A program made the translations under genes and the position numbers. 64,000 nucleotides of DNA from Nostoc sp. NMS9 (GTDB taxonomy: Bacteria > Cyanobacteriota > Cyanobacteriia > Cyanobacteriales > Nostocaceae). The notes beneath the pieces were generated by a model, which was not told the origin of the DNA, did no database searches, and saw only the letters and a list, made by a program, of their open reading frames with translations. The stretch covers positions 186,001 to 250,000 of the forward strand of contig NZ_JABXKL010000091.1 in NCBI RefSeq assembly GCF_017114995.1, read 5' to 3'. This document shows, in pieces, positions 45,801 through 54,242 of this stretch (within the stretch, counting starts at the first letter, position 1; every line of letters begins with the position of its first letter).

Positions 45801-45979
45801 CCTTCTGGCGAACATAAATCACGCAGCTGGCGCAACAAATCTACCATGTTTTGACCGCATTCTTGCCGGAGAACTGACTCCCACAATTCTTCCACTACCT
45901 GGAGACGATGACGCAAAAATAATTCCGACACCGGGTATATATCCGCAGTTTGAGACGAAGAGTATAAAAGGGAACCCAT
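42887..45979 (-). CDS. ppc: Phosphoenolpyruvate carboxylase
   Basis: A protein of 1030 residues. It adds bicarbonate to phosphoenolpyruvate to give oxaloacetate for nitrogen assimilation. It has the catalytic histidine in TAHPTE (H198), the loop FHGRGGSVGRGGGP, GYSDSNKDSG, and the C-terminal MRNTG ending. A serine/proline-rich segment at about residues 640-662, just before NLQEVMLGYSDSNKD (N663), is encoded by GGGGAGCA-type repeats and interrupts an otherwise conserved surface loop. Confidence 0.97.
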   Translation of the reverse strand: MGSLLYSSSQTADIYPVSELFLRHRLQVVEELWESVLRQECGQNMVDLLRQLRDLCSPEGQATNDQASSAVKLIEQLNINEAIRAARAFALYFQLINIIEQEYEQRQQLSRYEAETEAIEPETAANVNYSSNQREDDAPVSKGIAAAFLRKNYLEKAQVKPKGTFAALFPYLFKLNVPPQQIQRLIAHLDVRLVFTAHPTEIVRHTIRDKQRQVVQLLQKLDTLENHSGTTPGAYPWEAVDVREQLLEEIRLWWRTDELHQFKPTVLDEVDYALHYFQEVLFDGIPQLYKRFKHTLSNTFPWLEPPSKNFCSFGSWVGSDRDGNPSVTPEITWKTACYQRKMVIGRYIQSVKNLIELLSVSMHWSDVLPDLLESLELDQSQLSEVYDALALRYRQEPYRLKLAYVLKRLENTRDRNLALYNRETPTNQDSPLYRSGADFLAELRMIQRNLTETGLSCRDLENLICQVEIFGFNLTQLDIRQESSRHADALNEILEYLQILPQPYNELSEEQRVAWLTGELQTRRPLIPAELPFSEKTNDVIETFRVVRSLQQEFGLNICQTYIISMCRDVSDVLEVLLLAKEARLFDPAIAVGTIQVVPLFETVEDLQRSRSVMRKLFELPLYRALLAGGYEQTKAEDTNENSPSPASLLPCSPASTSSVTPNLQEVMLGYSDSNKDSGFLSSNWEIHKAQKSLQQIAENYDLNLRIFHGRGGSVGRGGGPAYEAILAQPGHSINGRIKITEQGEVLASKYSLLDLALYHMETITTAVIQASLLRTGFDDIEPWNEIMEELAARSRQHYRALIYEQPDFVDFFHEVTPIEEISQLQISSRPARRPSGKKDLSSLRAIPWVFSWTQTRFLLPSWYGVGTALQEFLNAEPEEHLKLLRYFYVKWPFFKMVISKAEMTLAKVDMQMAHHYVQELSKPEDQLRFAKVFDQIASEFYLTRDLVLKITDHNRLLDGDPVLQRSVQLRNGTIVPLGFIQVSLLKRLRQSQNTTATSGVIHSRYSKGELLRGALLTINGIAAGMRNTG
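44005..44062. repeat. GGGGAGCA repeats inside ppc
   Basis: Tandem units of the AGGGGAGC / AGGGAAGC type are read on the minus strand as ENSPSPASLLPCSPAS. Such CTCCCCTGCTCCCC sequence is a typical intergenic repeat in this window (compare 42840-42880 and 49850-49870). Confidence 0.75.
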
Positions 45980-46063
45980 ATTCTCTATTCTTGTAAAGCT
46001 AATTACTGTTTACGGTTCTAGGTTTTGCACTTAATGCTCACCGGGTTGTTCCTGAGCAAATAA

Positions 46064-46318
46064 TTATTTGGTGTATATCTTCTCATCTTGATTGATTTCG
46101 TGTTCATCTGGGAAGTCTAGATTGGGTAGGCGATCGCCTCGAAATAATTCTTCGCTAGCTTCTCCTATGGCTTCTAGTGCTCTTACTGTAGTTTTTCCAG
46201 TAATCAGCAGCAGTAATATAGACGCTGTACCTATTTGTAAAAGGAACGATTGAGGAATGGGAAACAAATCCAGATTGGATGCGGGTTTAGGTGAAGACTG
46301 TTGGTTGGTAGGAGGCAT
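46064..46318 (-). CDS. Small single-helix membrane protein
   Basis: A protein of 84 residues with a proline-rich start, one membrane segment (FLLQIGTASILLLLITGKTTVRAL) and an acidic C-terminus (SEELFRGDRLPNLDFPDEHEINQDE). It resembles small cyanobacterial hypothetical membrane proteins; I know no function. It precedes ppc on the same strand by 85 bp and may be co-transcribed. Confidence 0.6.
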   Translation of the reverse strand: MPPTNQQSSPKPASNLDLFPIPQSFLLQIGTASILLLLITGKTTVRALEAIGEASEELFRGDRLPNLDFPDEHEINQDEKIYTK

Positions 46319-46353
46319 TGCTAATTTTTGGTTATGGGAATTATGAGTAAGAA

Positions 46354-46618
46354 GGAGTTAGGAGTTAGGAGTTAGGAGTTAGGAGTTAAAAGCTAAGATG
46401 ACTCCAACAATAAAGGGAGGGAGTTTAAATGAGATAAGCTTATTGTTTGTTTCGCCCATTAGGGGCGTTAGGGCAGTGGGACGCAAGGCCGGCTTTAAAG
46501 GACAAGTTATCAACCAGTCATATAGAATTATTCTGACTCCTGGCTCCTAACTTTTAACTCCTAACTCCTAACTTCTAACTTCTGACTCCTAACTCCTAAC
46601 TTCTGATTTCTGACTCCC
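46354..46618. repeat. Heptamer arrays in inverted orientation flanking ~140 bp
   Basis: GGAGTTA units repeat from 46354 to about 46388. From about 46532 to 46618 the complementary CTAACTC, CTAACTT and CTGACTC units appear. The two arrays can pair into a long imperfect stem with about 140 nt between them. The remaining parts of the 46319-46812 gap contain no recognisable gene. Confidence 0.8.
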
Positions 46619-46812
46619 TATTAGTAAAATAAACGCAAAACTCAACATTAGTCAGACTTGCAACCTATACAAGACTATCTTGTCCGATTTTGTGAGCTAC
46701 GAAGGTAACAAAATTGTTAAAAAAAAACGTCAGAGTGTGATAGACCTATGGTTCTAGTTTACAAGTGCAGGCACTATCCCCCAACCATCGCTTCCTGTAA
46801 AGTTAACTGAGC

Positions 46813-49800
46813 ATGAAAACAGTAGTACCAGATCGCCAGCAATCCTTAGTGCAATGGGTAAGCCAAGCAACAGGGATCAACACTTTCGGAGTGAAAGTCC
46901 GGTTGCGGGGAAATAACCTTCATATTCTTTGTGAAGGTACAGAATGTCCGCAGCGTTGGCGTACTTTGTCTGATTTGCTGCAAGCACTACAGCAAACAAA
47001 CTTAGATATCCTCACAAGCAGCGAACAAACCTCAATATATCAAGTATTTGTCTATGGCCGCAGAAAAGGGGAACAGCGCCCCTCATGGTGCCATCGAGTT
47101 CACTTGAATCAAATAGATAAGCATCTCGATCAGGTGCAACAAGCGCTGCTAGCAGACTCGGAAAAATCAAAACAATCGGGTGGGGCGCTAATTGTCTCTA
47201 ACGAAAGTTTGGCACGCCAAGGCAATCCAGAAGCGATCGCTCGATATCTGAGCGAAACTCTGAGCACGCTAGGTGTATCAGTACAGGCAAAGATTAAGCT
47301 ATATAAGCCAAAGAATTCTCAGCCAGAAGAAAATCGCCTGTGGATATTTTGCCAGTCGAGCTATAGCCCTGATGCATCGTTGCTTGCCGAACCAATAGCA
47401 CAAAAGTTGCGTTATCTCAAGCTTTCCGGCTACCAAGATGCCGTAATTGTTTCTCAGGTGAGCGGCGAAACTGTCCCTGATTGGCTGCTGAGGGTAGATT
47501 TGACACCACCAGAGGTGATGCTTAAAGAATGGTCGCGTTGGGGTGATGTCCAAGCGATCGCTCGATTATTAGCTGAAGTACTATCAGGGTTAAAAGTTGG
47601 TGTCCAAGTTTCTCTGAAAGAATCAACGCTACATATTTTTTGTATCCCAGCTTTTGATCCTTTAGGAACTGCCCCTATCCCAGACAAGGTAGTGTGCTTA
47701 GAGACGATTTTACCGCAGCTAGAAGCGATCGCTCCTCAAGGCATTCTCGCCGCCACTGTATACGGACAAAAAGCAGGCGACAAGGAACCCACTTGGATTG
47801 ATTGGCTGGCTTTACCCGCAGCCAACCATCCCGCCTTTGCCATATCACCACTTGATTTGGCAAATAGTGGCGATGAACCAGCGATCGTATTTTTACTAGA
47901 GCGCTTACTCAATCCTGATTTGGATTGGCGACTATTGACAGGTGGAATTCGCGTACTTCTACTGAACAAAAATGGTTTATTGCACATTATGTGTGATGCA
48001 CCTGTTTGTCCACAGCGGCAACAAGTAGCAAGTAAAATTACGCAGTTTATCCGCCAGTTAAAAATTTCCGGTATTATAGGAGTACGTATCTACGGTCGCC
48101 GTGCTGGGAATAAAGAACCTTTTTGGCATTATGGCGTCGATCTTGAACATCGCCAACGTTTAGTACCAGAAGCAACCCCAGAATTTGCTGCTACTTCTAT
48201 ATACATTAACGATTTAGTAACATCTGAGACTAGTGAGCCAATTTTGCGCCCAGACTTAACGACAGAAGAAGTTCAAAATTTTGTAACAGAAGTAGCGCGA
48301 GATTGGATAGCAACGGCGAGTTCAACTGCGAGGAAATTCCTGTTGAAAAGCCAGCTATTTACCGAAAGCAACGAGTCAGCAGAACATAACCATGATGTTC
48401 AAGGAATTAAAATTGCTCTGGTTTGGGGAACACTGGGATTATTGCTCACCCTCCAAACTGATTGGGTATTGGGTCAAATTATTGCACGTAATACGCCCAG
48501 TTCGCCAAAAGTCGCTAGTGCCACCCTCCCATCTTCATCTTCCGAGCAAAAGGCATCTTTGACATCTGGGAAAAATCAGAGTGAGAAAACGACATTTTTT
48601 AGCAGCACTTCCAAGACAAAATCTCCTCCAAATCAGAGTTCTGTATTTAATGCTTCGGAATTTACCCAGAGTGATGATACCCCAAAAAATAATTTGGCAG
48701 CGGCACCACTGAAGGAAAAAGCAACCGCAACAGCTATTCTTTTAGCAGCGCGATCGCAGATGCCAAGTTTTAATGTCAGGCAGTTAGACGAGCAACTAGC
48801 ACTTTATAAACAGCGTTTAGCTAGAACTGGTAGTCCGCCAGATATATTGATTATTGGCTCCTCCCGCGCCCTCAGAGGAGTAGATCCCGCAGCACTTTCT
48901 AAAGCTTTAGCAACTCAAGGCTATCCAAATCTTGACGTGTTTAACTTTGGGATCAACGGTGCTACTGCACAAGTTGTAGACTTTGTGATTCGTCACGTCC
49001 TGGAACCATCAGAACTACCCAAAATAATTATCTGGGCAGATGGTGCGCGTGCTTTCAACGGTGGGCGCGAGGATATTACCTTTAAATCGCTCGCTGCATC
49101 AGCTGGTTATAAACAAGCATTCCAAAAAACAGCAGTAACGGCAAATAGCAATGATTTGCTAGAAAATACGGTAAATTCGGCAGAAGAAAAAACAAATGAA
49201 GAAAAACAGGAGATTAGTACTTATGAAGCTGTAAATCAGTCATTAAATCAGGCTATAGCATCTGTTTCTGCTAGCTATCAAAACCGCGACCAAATTAAAA
49301 GTTTACTACAAAAACAATTGCTCTTATTTGGTAAGAATCAGACAGTTGTATCACAAAAACAGTCGACAGACGGTACTTCAGATGAGAGTATTTCCCAGCA
49401 AGCGGTTGACTTTGATGGCTTTCTACCCTTGTCTATTCGCTTTAATCCTGCTAGATACTATCAAAAACATTCTAGAGTTACCGGAAATTATGACAACGAC
49501 TATAAATCTTTCCAAGTAGAAGGACAGCAAGATACTGCTTTTCAAGAAGTGCTTCAGTTTACCCAGTCTCAGAAAATTTCCTTAGTATTTGTCAACATGC
49601 CTCTGACGGGAGATTATTTAGATCCAGTGCGTAAACAATATGAGCAACAATTTCAGCAATATATGTTGCGTTTGGCTAATAATCCCAACTTTATTTATCG
49701 TGATTTGAGCCAACAGTGGACAAAAGTAAATGATTTCTTTTCTGATCCTAGCCACCTCAACCGCTTTGGTGCATACGAAGTCTCGAAAAAGCTAGCTAAC

Positions 49801-49830
49801 GATCCGATGATTCCTTGGCCAGTAAAGTAG
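46813..49830 (+). CDS. DUF1574/SGNH-type protein with cytoplasmic repeats
   Basis: A protein of 1005 residues. Residues ~1-455 contain about four diverged repeats of ~110 residues, each with a (D/N)xxAIAxxL helix, LHIxC and an (I/V)YG(R/Q)(K/R)AGxKEPxW strand. One membrane segment follows near 537-555 (KIALVWGTLGLLLTLQTDWVLG), then a serine/threonine-rich linker and an SGNH-like domain from ~670 with GSSR (S683) and a C-terminal DPSHLN (D978, H981). AlgJ/AlgX-like SGNH proteins work with MBOAT acyltransferases to acetylate exported polysaccharide, and the next gene is an MBOAT. I infer that the repeats face the cytoplasm and the SGNH domain faces out. Confidence 0.8.
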   Translation: MKTVVPDRQQSLVQWVSQATGINTFGVKVRLRGNNLHILCEGTECPQRWRTLSDLLQALQQTNLDILTSSEQTSIYQVFVYGRRKGEQRPSWCHRVHLNQIDKHLDQVQQALLADSEKSKQSGGALIVSNESLARQGNPEAIARYLSETLSTLGVSVQAKIKLYKPKNSQPEENRLWIFCQSSYSPDASLLAEPIAQKLRYLKLSGYQDAVIVSQVSGETVPDWLLRVDLTPPEVMLKEWSRWGDVQAIARLLAEVLSGLKVGVQVSLKESTLHIFCIPAFDPLGTAPIPDKVVCLETILPQLEAIAPQGILAATVYGQKAGDKEPTWIDWLALPAANHPAFAISPLDLANSGDEPAIVFLLERLLNPDLDWRLLTGGIRVLLLNKNGLLHIMCDAPVCPQRQQVASKITQFIRQLKISGIIGVRIYGRRAGNKEPFWHYGVDLEHRQRLVPEATPEFAATSIYINDLVTSETSEPILRPDLTTEEVQNFVTEVARDWIATASSTARKFLLKSQLFTESNESAEHNHDVQGIKIALVWGTLGLLLTLQTDWVLGQIIARNTPSSPKVASATLPSSSSEQKASLTSGKNQSEKTTFFSSTSKTKSPPNQSSVFNASEFTQSDDTPKNNLAAAPLKEKATATAILLAARSQMPSFNVRQLDEQLALYKQRLARTGSPPDILIIGSSRALRGVDPAALSKALATQGYPNLDVFNFGINGATAQVVDFVIRHVLEPSELPKIIIWADGARAFNGGREDITFKSLAASAGYKQAFQKTAVTANSNDLLENTVNSAEEKTNEEKQEISTYEAVNQSLNQAIASVSASYQNRDQIKSLLQKQLLLFGKNQTVVSQKQSTDGTSDESISQQAVDFDGFLPLSIRFNPARYYQKHSRVTGNYDNDYKSFQVEGQQDTAFQEVLQFTQSQKISLVFVNMPLTGDYLDPVRKQYEQQFQQYMLRLANNPNFIYRDLSQQWTKVNDFFSDPSHLNRFGAYEVSKKLANDPMIPWPVK

Positions 49831-49892
49831 AGAGTGGGGAATGGGGATAAGGGAGCAGAGGAAGCAGGAGAAGAAGAATTATTGATTAATAA

Positions 49893-49950
49893 CCAATGCC
49901 CAATGCCCAGTGCCCAATGCCCAATGACAAATGACAAATGACAAATGACT
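49893..49950. repeat. CAATGCC and ATGACAA heptamer arrays
   Basis: CAATGCC-type units (49893-49923) run into ATGACAA units (to about 49950) between the SGNH gene and the MBOAT gene. It is the same class of repeat that precedes rsmG. Confidence 0.75.
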
Positions 49951-49955
49951 AAAAA

Positions 49956-51455
49956 ATGAACTTTATATCAATTTTATATGGGCTGTTCCTGTTGAGTGTG
50001 TTAGGAATTTACTGGTCTTTAGCACAACATAAATTGCGATTGTGGACACTGCTAATTGCTAGTTTGGTTTTCTATGCATCTTTGCACATTCAATACATAC
50101 CATTACTATTAGCATTAACATTTATTAATTTCCGTGTCGGACTGGAAATTGGGAACAATACATCACCAGGAAAACATTCTCTTGATTGGCAAATTTCTAA
50201 TGAAGAGTGGCAATTTGCTCAAGTTGATTGGAATCGTCGCCGTCTAAAGGTTTTGTGGCTGGGCATAAGTATAAATGTTTTACTGCTATTAGCTTTTAAG
50301 TATTTTACCCCTTTATTCAAGTTTGTTTTTCATGTCCAAACAAACTCACCAGATAGCTCTTTTAAATTAATTGCACCCTTGGGAATTTCATTTTTCACCT
50401 TTGAATGTATTGCTTATTTAATAGATGTCTATCGCGGTGCCCCTGCTACTGATAATTTTCTCAAATTTGCTACATACAAATTATTCTTCGCCAAACTGAT
50501 TTCAGGGCCGATTACGCGCTATCACAACTTAGCAAATCAATTTCATACACTAGAATTACCCAGTACTAATAGAGTAGCTGAAGCGCTGTGGTTGATTGCT
50601 AGGGGCGCAGTCAAAAAAGGTATTTTTGCAGACCACTTGGGAATTTTCGTAGATTTATGTTTTGGTAATTTGCAACGGGCGGGTAGTACCGATATCTGGT
50701 TAGCTACATTCGCTTATGGCTTGCAGTTATATCTAGATTTCAACGGTTACGTAGACATTGCCCGTGGTAGTGCTATGCTTTTCGGCTTAGTTCTACCTGA
50801 AAATTTTGACTTCCCTTATTTCAGCACCAATATTTCAGAATTTTGGCGGCGCTGGCATATGACTCTAGGAGATTGGCTACGTAACTATGTCTACTTTCCT
50901 TTGGGTGGTTCCCGTCGGGGTTTAGTCCGTACCTGCTGGAATTTATTTATTGTGATGCTGATTGCTGGTATCTGGCACGGTGCTGCTTTGGGTTATGTCG
51001 TTTGGGGCATATTCCACGGATTAGCTTTGGTGGTTCATCGACTCACAGATTCTATAAGCGATCGCTTTGAAAATCTAGAACAATTCTGGCAAAATCCTCT
51101 GGGTATCTTTGTCGCTTGGTTCTTAACTCAACTGATGGTTTTTACCTCTTGGATTTGGTTCCGTCTACCTAACCTCCAAGACTCTTCTTTGGTAATTCGG
51201 CATCTTTGGGGTTATCCGGCTGACGCCCAGTTTGCTGAAAAGGTCTATGTCGAAGCCTTAAATATGAGCCAATCCCAACTCGCTTGGGTACTTCTAGCTT
51301 TAGCTGCCCTTATGGCTGTAGTCTATGCCTTCAATCGAATACTGAAGTTAGAGTTTAACTGGCCCCTTAAGCTTGTCTTTGTCCCCCTATGTTTTTACGC
51401 TGTTTGGTTATTAGCTCCAGAAGGCAGTTTGCCCTACATCTACTTTGATTTTTAA
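49956..51455 (+). CDS. MBOAT family O-acyltransferase (AlgI-like)
   Basis: A protein of 499 residues with about ten membrane segments. MBOAT landmarks are LAPLGISFFTFECIAYLIDVYRG, KLISGPITRYHNL, YGLQLYLDFNGYVDIARGSAMLFG, ISEFWRRWHMTLGDWLRNYVYFPLGGSRRG, and the catalytic histidine H341 in GIWHGAALGYVVWGIFHG. AlgI-type enzymes pass acetyl groups across the membrane to polysaccharide. The preceding SGNH protein is the likely partner; the polymer is unknown. Confidence 0.92.
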   Translation: MNFISILYGLFLLSVLGIYWSLAQHKLRLWTLLIASLVFYASLHIQYIPLLLALTFINFRVGLEIGNNTSPGKHSLDWQISNEEWQFAQVDWNRRRLKVLWLGISINVLLLLAFKYFTPLFKFVFHVQTNSPDSSFKLIAPLGISFFTFECIAYLIDVYRGAPATDNFLKFATYKLFFAKLISGPITRYHNLANQFHTLELPSTNRVAEALWLIARGAVKKGIFADHLGIFVDLCFGNLQRAGSTDIWLATFAYGLQLYLDFNGYVDIARGSAMLFGLVLPENFDFPYFSTNISEFWRRWHMTLGDWLRNYVYFPLGGSRRGLVRTCWNLFIVMLIAGIWHGAALGYVVWGIFHGLALVVHRLTDSISDRFENLEQFWQNPLGIFVAWFLTQLMVFTSWIWFRLPNLQDSSLVIRHLWGYPADAQFAEKVYVEALNMSQSQLAWVLLALAALMAVVYAFNRILKLEFNWPLKLVFVPLCFYAVWLLAPEGSLPYIYFDF

Positions 51456-51806
51456 CTCAACCATCAGGCAACATAGAATTTATTATCTCGTTACAAATCA
51501 GCAAGACTTAAAATTTTTCCCACAGGCTAATTGTAAAGAAGTGTAAAGGAAAGTAACCAGGCGACCGCATCATTGAAAGTGATAGCTAGTTTATTGTTGA
51601 AATAGCTTAAAAAGCCTCAATCCATTACTTTTATCACTATTGTTAATAGTAGGAAAACTTTACAGTTCGATGAGCTTGTTAAAGAATTAGATTACAGAAT
51701 ATTAAGTCACAGTTCGCGTCCAAGTAAATTCATGTAAACTGTATTTCAACAGGCGAAAATCAAAGCGCTTGTTCCATATTTAACAACCCATAGCACTTAT
51801 AAAACA
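51456..51806. other. psbA upstream region
   Basis: About 350 bp with no gene. It must contain the psbA promoter and light-control region, but I could not assign the elements with confidence. No Shine-Dalgarno sequence is obvious just before the ATG. Confidence 0.5.
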
Positions 51807-52889
51807 ATGACCACAACCTTACAACGGCGCTCCGGCGCTAGCGTATGGGATCGCTTCTGCGAGTGGATTACCAGCACCGACAACCGTATATACATCGGTT
51901 GGTTTGGTGTACTCATGATCCCAACCCTACTAGCTGCTACAACCTGCTTCGTAATTGCTTTCATCGCTGCTCCTCCTGTGGACATTGATGGCATCCGCGA
52001 ACCAGTTGCAGGTTCTTTGATCTACGGAAACAACATCATCTCTGGTGCAGTTGTTCCTTCTTCAAATGCCATCGGCTTGCACTTATACCCAATCTGGGAA
52101 GCTGCTTCCTTAGATGAGTGGTTGTACAACGGTGGCCCTTACCAGTTGGTAGTTTTCCACTTCTTGATCGGTTGCGCTGCCTACCTTGGTCGTCAGTGGG
52201 AACTTTCTTACCGCTTAGGTATGCGTCCTTGGATCTGCGTAGCTTACAGCGCACCTTTGGCTTCTGCTACCGCAGTATTCTTGATCTACCCAATCGGTCA
52301 AGGTTCATTCTCTGATGGTATGCCTTTGGGTATCTCTGGAACCTTCAACTTCATGATTGTGTTCCAAGCAGAACATAACATCTTGATGCACCCCTTCCAC
52401 ATGTTAGGTGTGGCTGGTGTATTCGGCGGTTCATTGTTCTCTGCAATGCACGGCTCTCTAGTAACTTCTTCCTTGGTGCGTGAAACCACCGAAACCGAAT
52501 CTCTTAACTACGGTTACAAGTTCGGTCAAGAAGAAGAAACCTACAACATCGTTGCAGCCCACGGCTACTTCGGTCGTTTAATCTTCCAATACGCTTCCTT
52601 CAACAACAGCCGTTCACTGCACTTCTTCCTCGCAGCTTGGCCTGTCGTCGGTATCTGGTTCACCGCCTTGGGTATCAGCACGATGGCATTTAACCTGAAC
52701 GGTTTTAACTTCAACCAATCAATCATTGATTCCCAAGGTCGCGTCATCAGCACCTGGGCAGACGTAATCAACCGCGCTAACCTGGGTATGGAAGTAATGC
52801 ACGAGCGTAACGCTCACAACTTCCCCCTAGACTTAGCTGCTGGTGAAGTTGCTCCTGTAGCAATGACTGCTCCTGCTATCAACGGTTAA
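51807..52889 (+). CDS. psbA: Photosystem II D1 protein, standard form
   Basis: A protein of 360 residues, the usual length. All functional residues are in place: Y126, Q130 (GRQWE, the low-light type), Y161 and D170 (FLIYPIGQGSFSDG), E189, S264 in YASFNNSR, H272, H332, E333, H337, D342 and A344. The processed C-terminal extension AGEVAPVAMTAPAING is standard. Spacing of 120-170 matches the reference numbering without gaps. D1 carries most ligands of the Mn4CaO5 cluster and turns over quickly in the light. Confidence 0.98.
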   Translation: MTTTLQRRSGASVWDRFCEWITSTDNRIYIGWFGVLMIPTLLAATTCFVIAFIAAPPVDIDGIREPVAGSLIYGNNIISGAVVPSSNAIGLHLYPIWEAASLDEWLYNGGPYQLVVFHFLIGCAAYLGRQWELSYRLGMRPWICVAYSAPLASATAVFLIYPIGQGSFSDGMPLGISGTFNFMIVFQAEHNILMHPFHMLGVAGVFGGSLFSAMHGSLVTSSLVRETTETESLNYGYKFGQEEETYNIVAAHGYFGRLIFQYASFNNSRSLHFFLAAWPVVGIWFTALGISTMAFNLNGFNFNQSIIDSQGRVISTWADVINRANLGMEVMHERNAHNFPLDLAAGEVAPVAMTAPAING

Positions 52890-52910
52890 TACTTCAGTAT
52901 TAGCTAAATA

Positions 52911-52944
52911 AAAAGCGCCCTCCAGAAATGGGGGGCGCTTTTTT
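52911..52944 (+). terminator. psbA terminator
   Basis: AAAAGCGCCCTCC pairs with GGGGGGCGCTTTT around AGAAAT and is followed by T residues. This is a strong intrinsic terminator 21 bp after the psbA stop. It may also act for the convergent PepSY gene. Confidence 0.85.
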
Positions 52945-52951
52945 GTTGTAA

Positions 52952-54097
52952 TTATTTTAAAACGGAGCGTTTAATAAATCCTGTAGTAGATTTTGTTCTA
53001 TAGCGATCGCGCCACATTACAAAACCAGTAATGAACAAAATCAACGGTGTAAGTCCGACAAATACATAGAGTATGCGGGATGTAAGTCCCAAAAAAGTGC
53101 CGTAATGCAGAGGAGTAAAGGAGTTGAGGACGCGATCACCCAACGACGACTTCAGCGCATTATTGAACCGCAAAACCTTACCACTGTATTGGTCGAGATA
53201 CACGTTACTATTGCCGTACTCATCCTTTTCCTGGGGCAGCTTAAAGCGAAACCTTAAGGCACTTTCCGGTTTTGCAGGGAAATCAATGCTTCGGAGCGAT
53301 GCATCGGGTAATATTGCCTGAGCCGTTTTAAGTTGCTTTGGCAGTTTTAACGGAGTCAGTCCGGGAATCGGTTTAGAAACAGGATCGGCCGCCTGCTCTG
53401 AACTAAACGTCGTAACATAGATGAGCGGATACGTGAACTCGCCGAAATTCCAGCAGAAACCTGTAAAAAACGTTAAGACGAGAAAAACTGCGGCGACAAT
53501 CCCTGCCACTTTGTGAATGTCAAAGTTCACCCGCATGGGGTGAGCATTCCACTTAATTTTGAAGCCTGCGTTCAGCTTTCGCCAACCGGGCCAGAGGATA
53601 ATGCCCGTAATACTGAGAATGCACCCAAGCAAGCCAACGATACCAGTAATTTTCAGACCGATATCACCAGCTAATAGGGTGAAATGCAGATCATAAGCGA
53701 TTTTGAAAAAGTGTTCTATGCCATTGGTTTGTACATTATTGCCAAGAATGACTCCCGTATAGGGATGGACGTAATTTTCGATCCAATCGTTTTCTTTGGT
53801 TGCATACACAACATTGAATGGCTCATCGGGTTTTGGTGGTAGATAAAGCCTTTGGAGAAAGGCATCCGGTTGATTAGCATAAGCAGATTTCACTGTATTG
53901 ATAATTGTCTCAATCGGTAACGGCTCACCTTGAGGAGCGATCGCTCCAATCCGTTGATGTAGTTGAATGCTAATAATTTCATGCTGAAAAACTAGCAGAC
54001 TTCCTGTTAAACCAACCATAATCGCAATCAGTCCCACTGCTAAACCAATGTAGCGGTGCAGAATCAATAAAATGTTACGTAGTTTTTTATAACTCAA
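52952..54097 (-). CDS. PepSY-associated membrane protein, siderophore/iron uptake
   Basis: A protein of 381 residues with four main membrane segments: IGLAVGLIAIMVGLTGSLLVFQHE, GLKITGIVGLLGCILSITGIILWPG, VAGIVAAVFLVLTFFTGFCWNFGEF and ILYVFVGLTPLILFITGFVMWRDRY. The first two motifs (LHRYIGLAVG and WPGWRKLNAG) are typical of the PepSY_TM/PiuB family. Relatives are encoded next to TonB-dependent siderophore receptors and may reduce or release ferric iron in the periplasm. It lies downstream of the receptor gene on the same strand. Confidence 0.85.
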   Translation of the reverse strand: MSYKKLRNILLILHRYIGLAVGLIAIMVGLTGSLLVFQHEIISIQLHQRIGAIAPQGEPLPIETIINTVKSAYANQPDAFLQRLYLPPKPDEPFNVVYATKENDWIENYVHPYTGVILGNNVQTNGIEHFFKIAYDLHFTLLAGDIGLKITGIVGLLGCILSITGIILWPGWRKLNAGFKIKWNAHPMRVNFDIHKVAGIVAAVFLVLTFFTGFCWNFGEFTYPLIYVTTFSSEQAADPVSKPIPGLTPLKLPKQLKTAQAILPDASLRSIDFPAKPESALRFRFKLPQEKDEYGNSNVYLDQYSGKVLRFNNALKSSLGDRVLNSFTPLHYGTFLGLTSRILYVFVGLTPLILFITGFVMWRDRYRTKSTTGFIKRSVLK

Positions 54098-54135
54098 GGC
54101 AGACGCTCCTTTGTATAATGTCAGGCTTGATTTTT

Positions 54136-54242
54136 ACCCCCCTCAATCCTCCCGATGTATTGGGGGGAAGAAGAATCTTTTATAAGGGCAGAAGAAGAAT
54201 CATGTTCCCTCCCCTTTATAAGGGGAGGGTTAGGGTGGGGTC
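54136..54242 (-). repeat. Dispersed GC-rich palindromic element, left copy
   Basis: It contains CCCGATGTATTGGGGGG and CCCTCCCCTTTATAAGGGGAGGG hairpins. The same element occurs in opposite orientation at 57019-57101, upstream of the receptor gene. This copy overlaps the stop codon of the receptor gene and may end its transcript. Confidence 0.85.
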
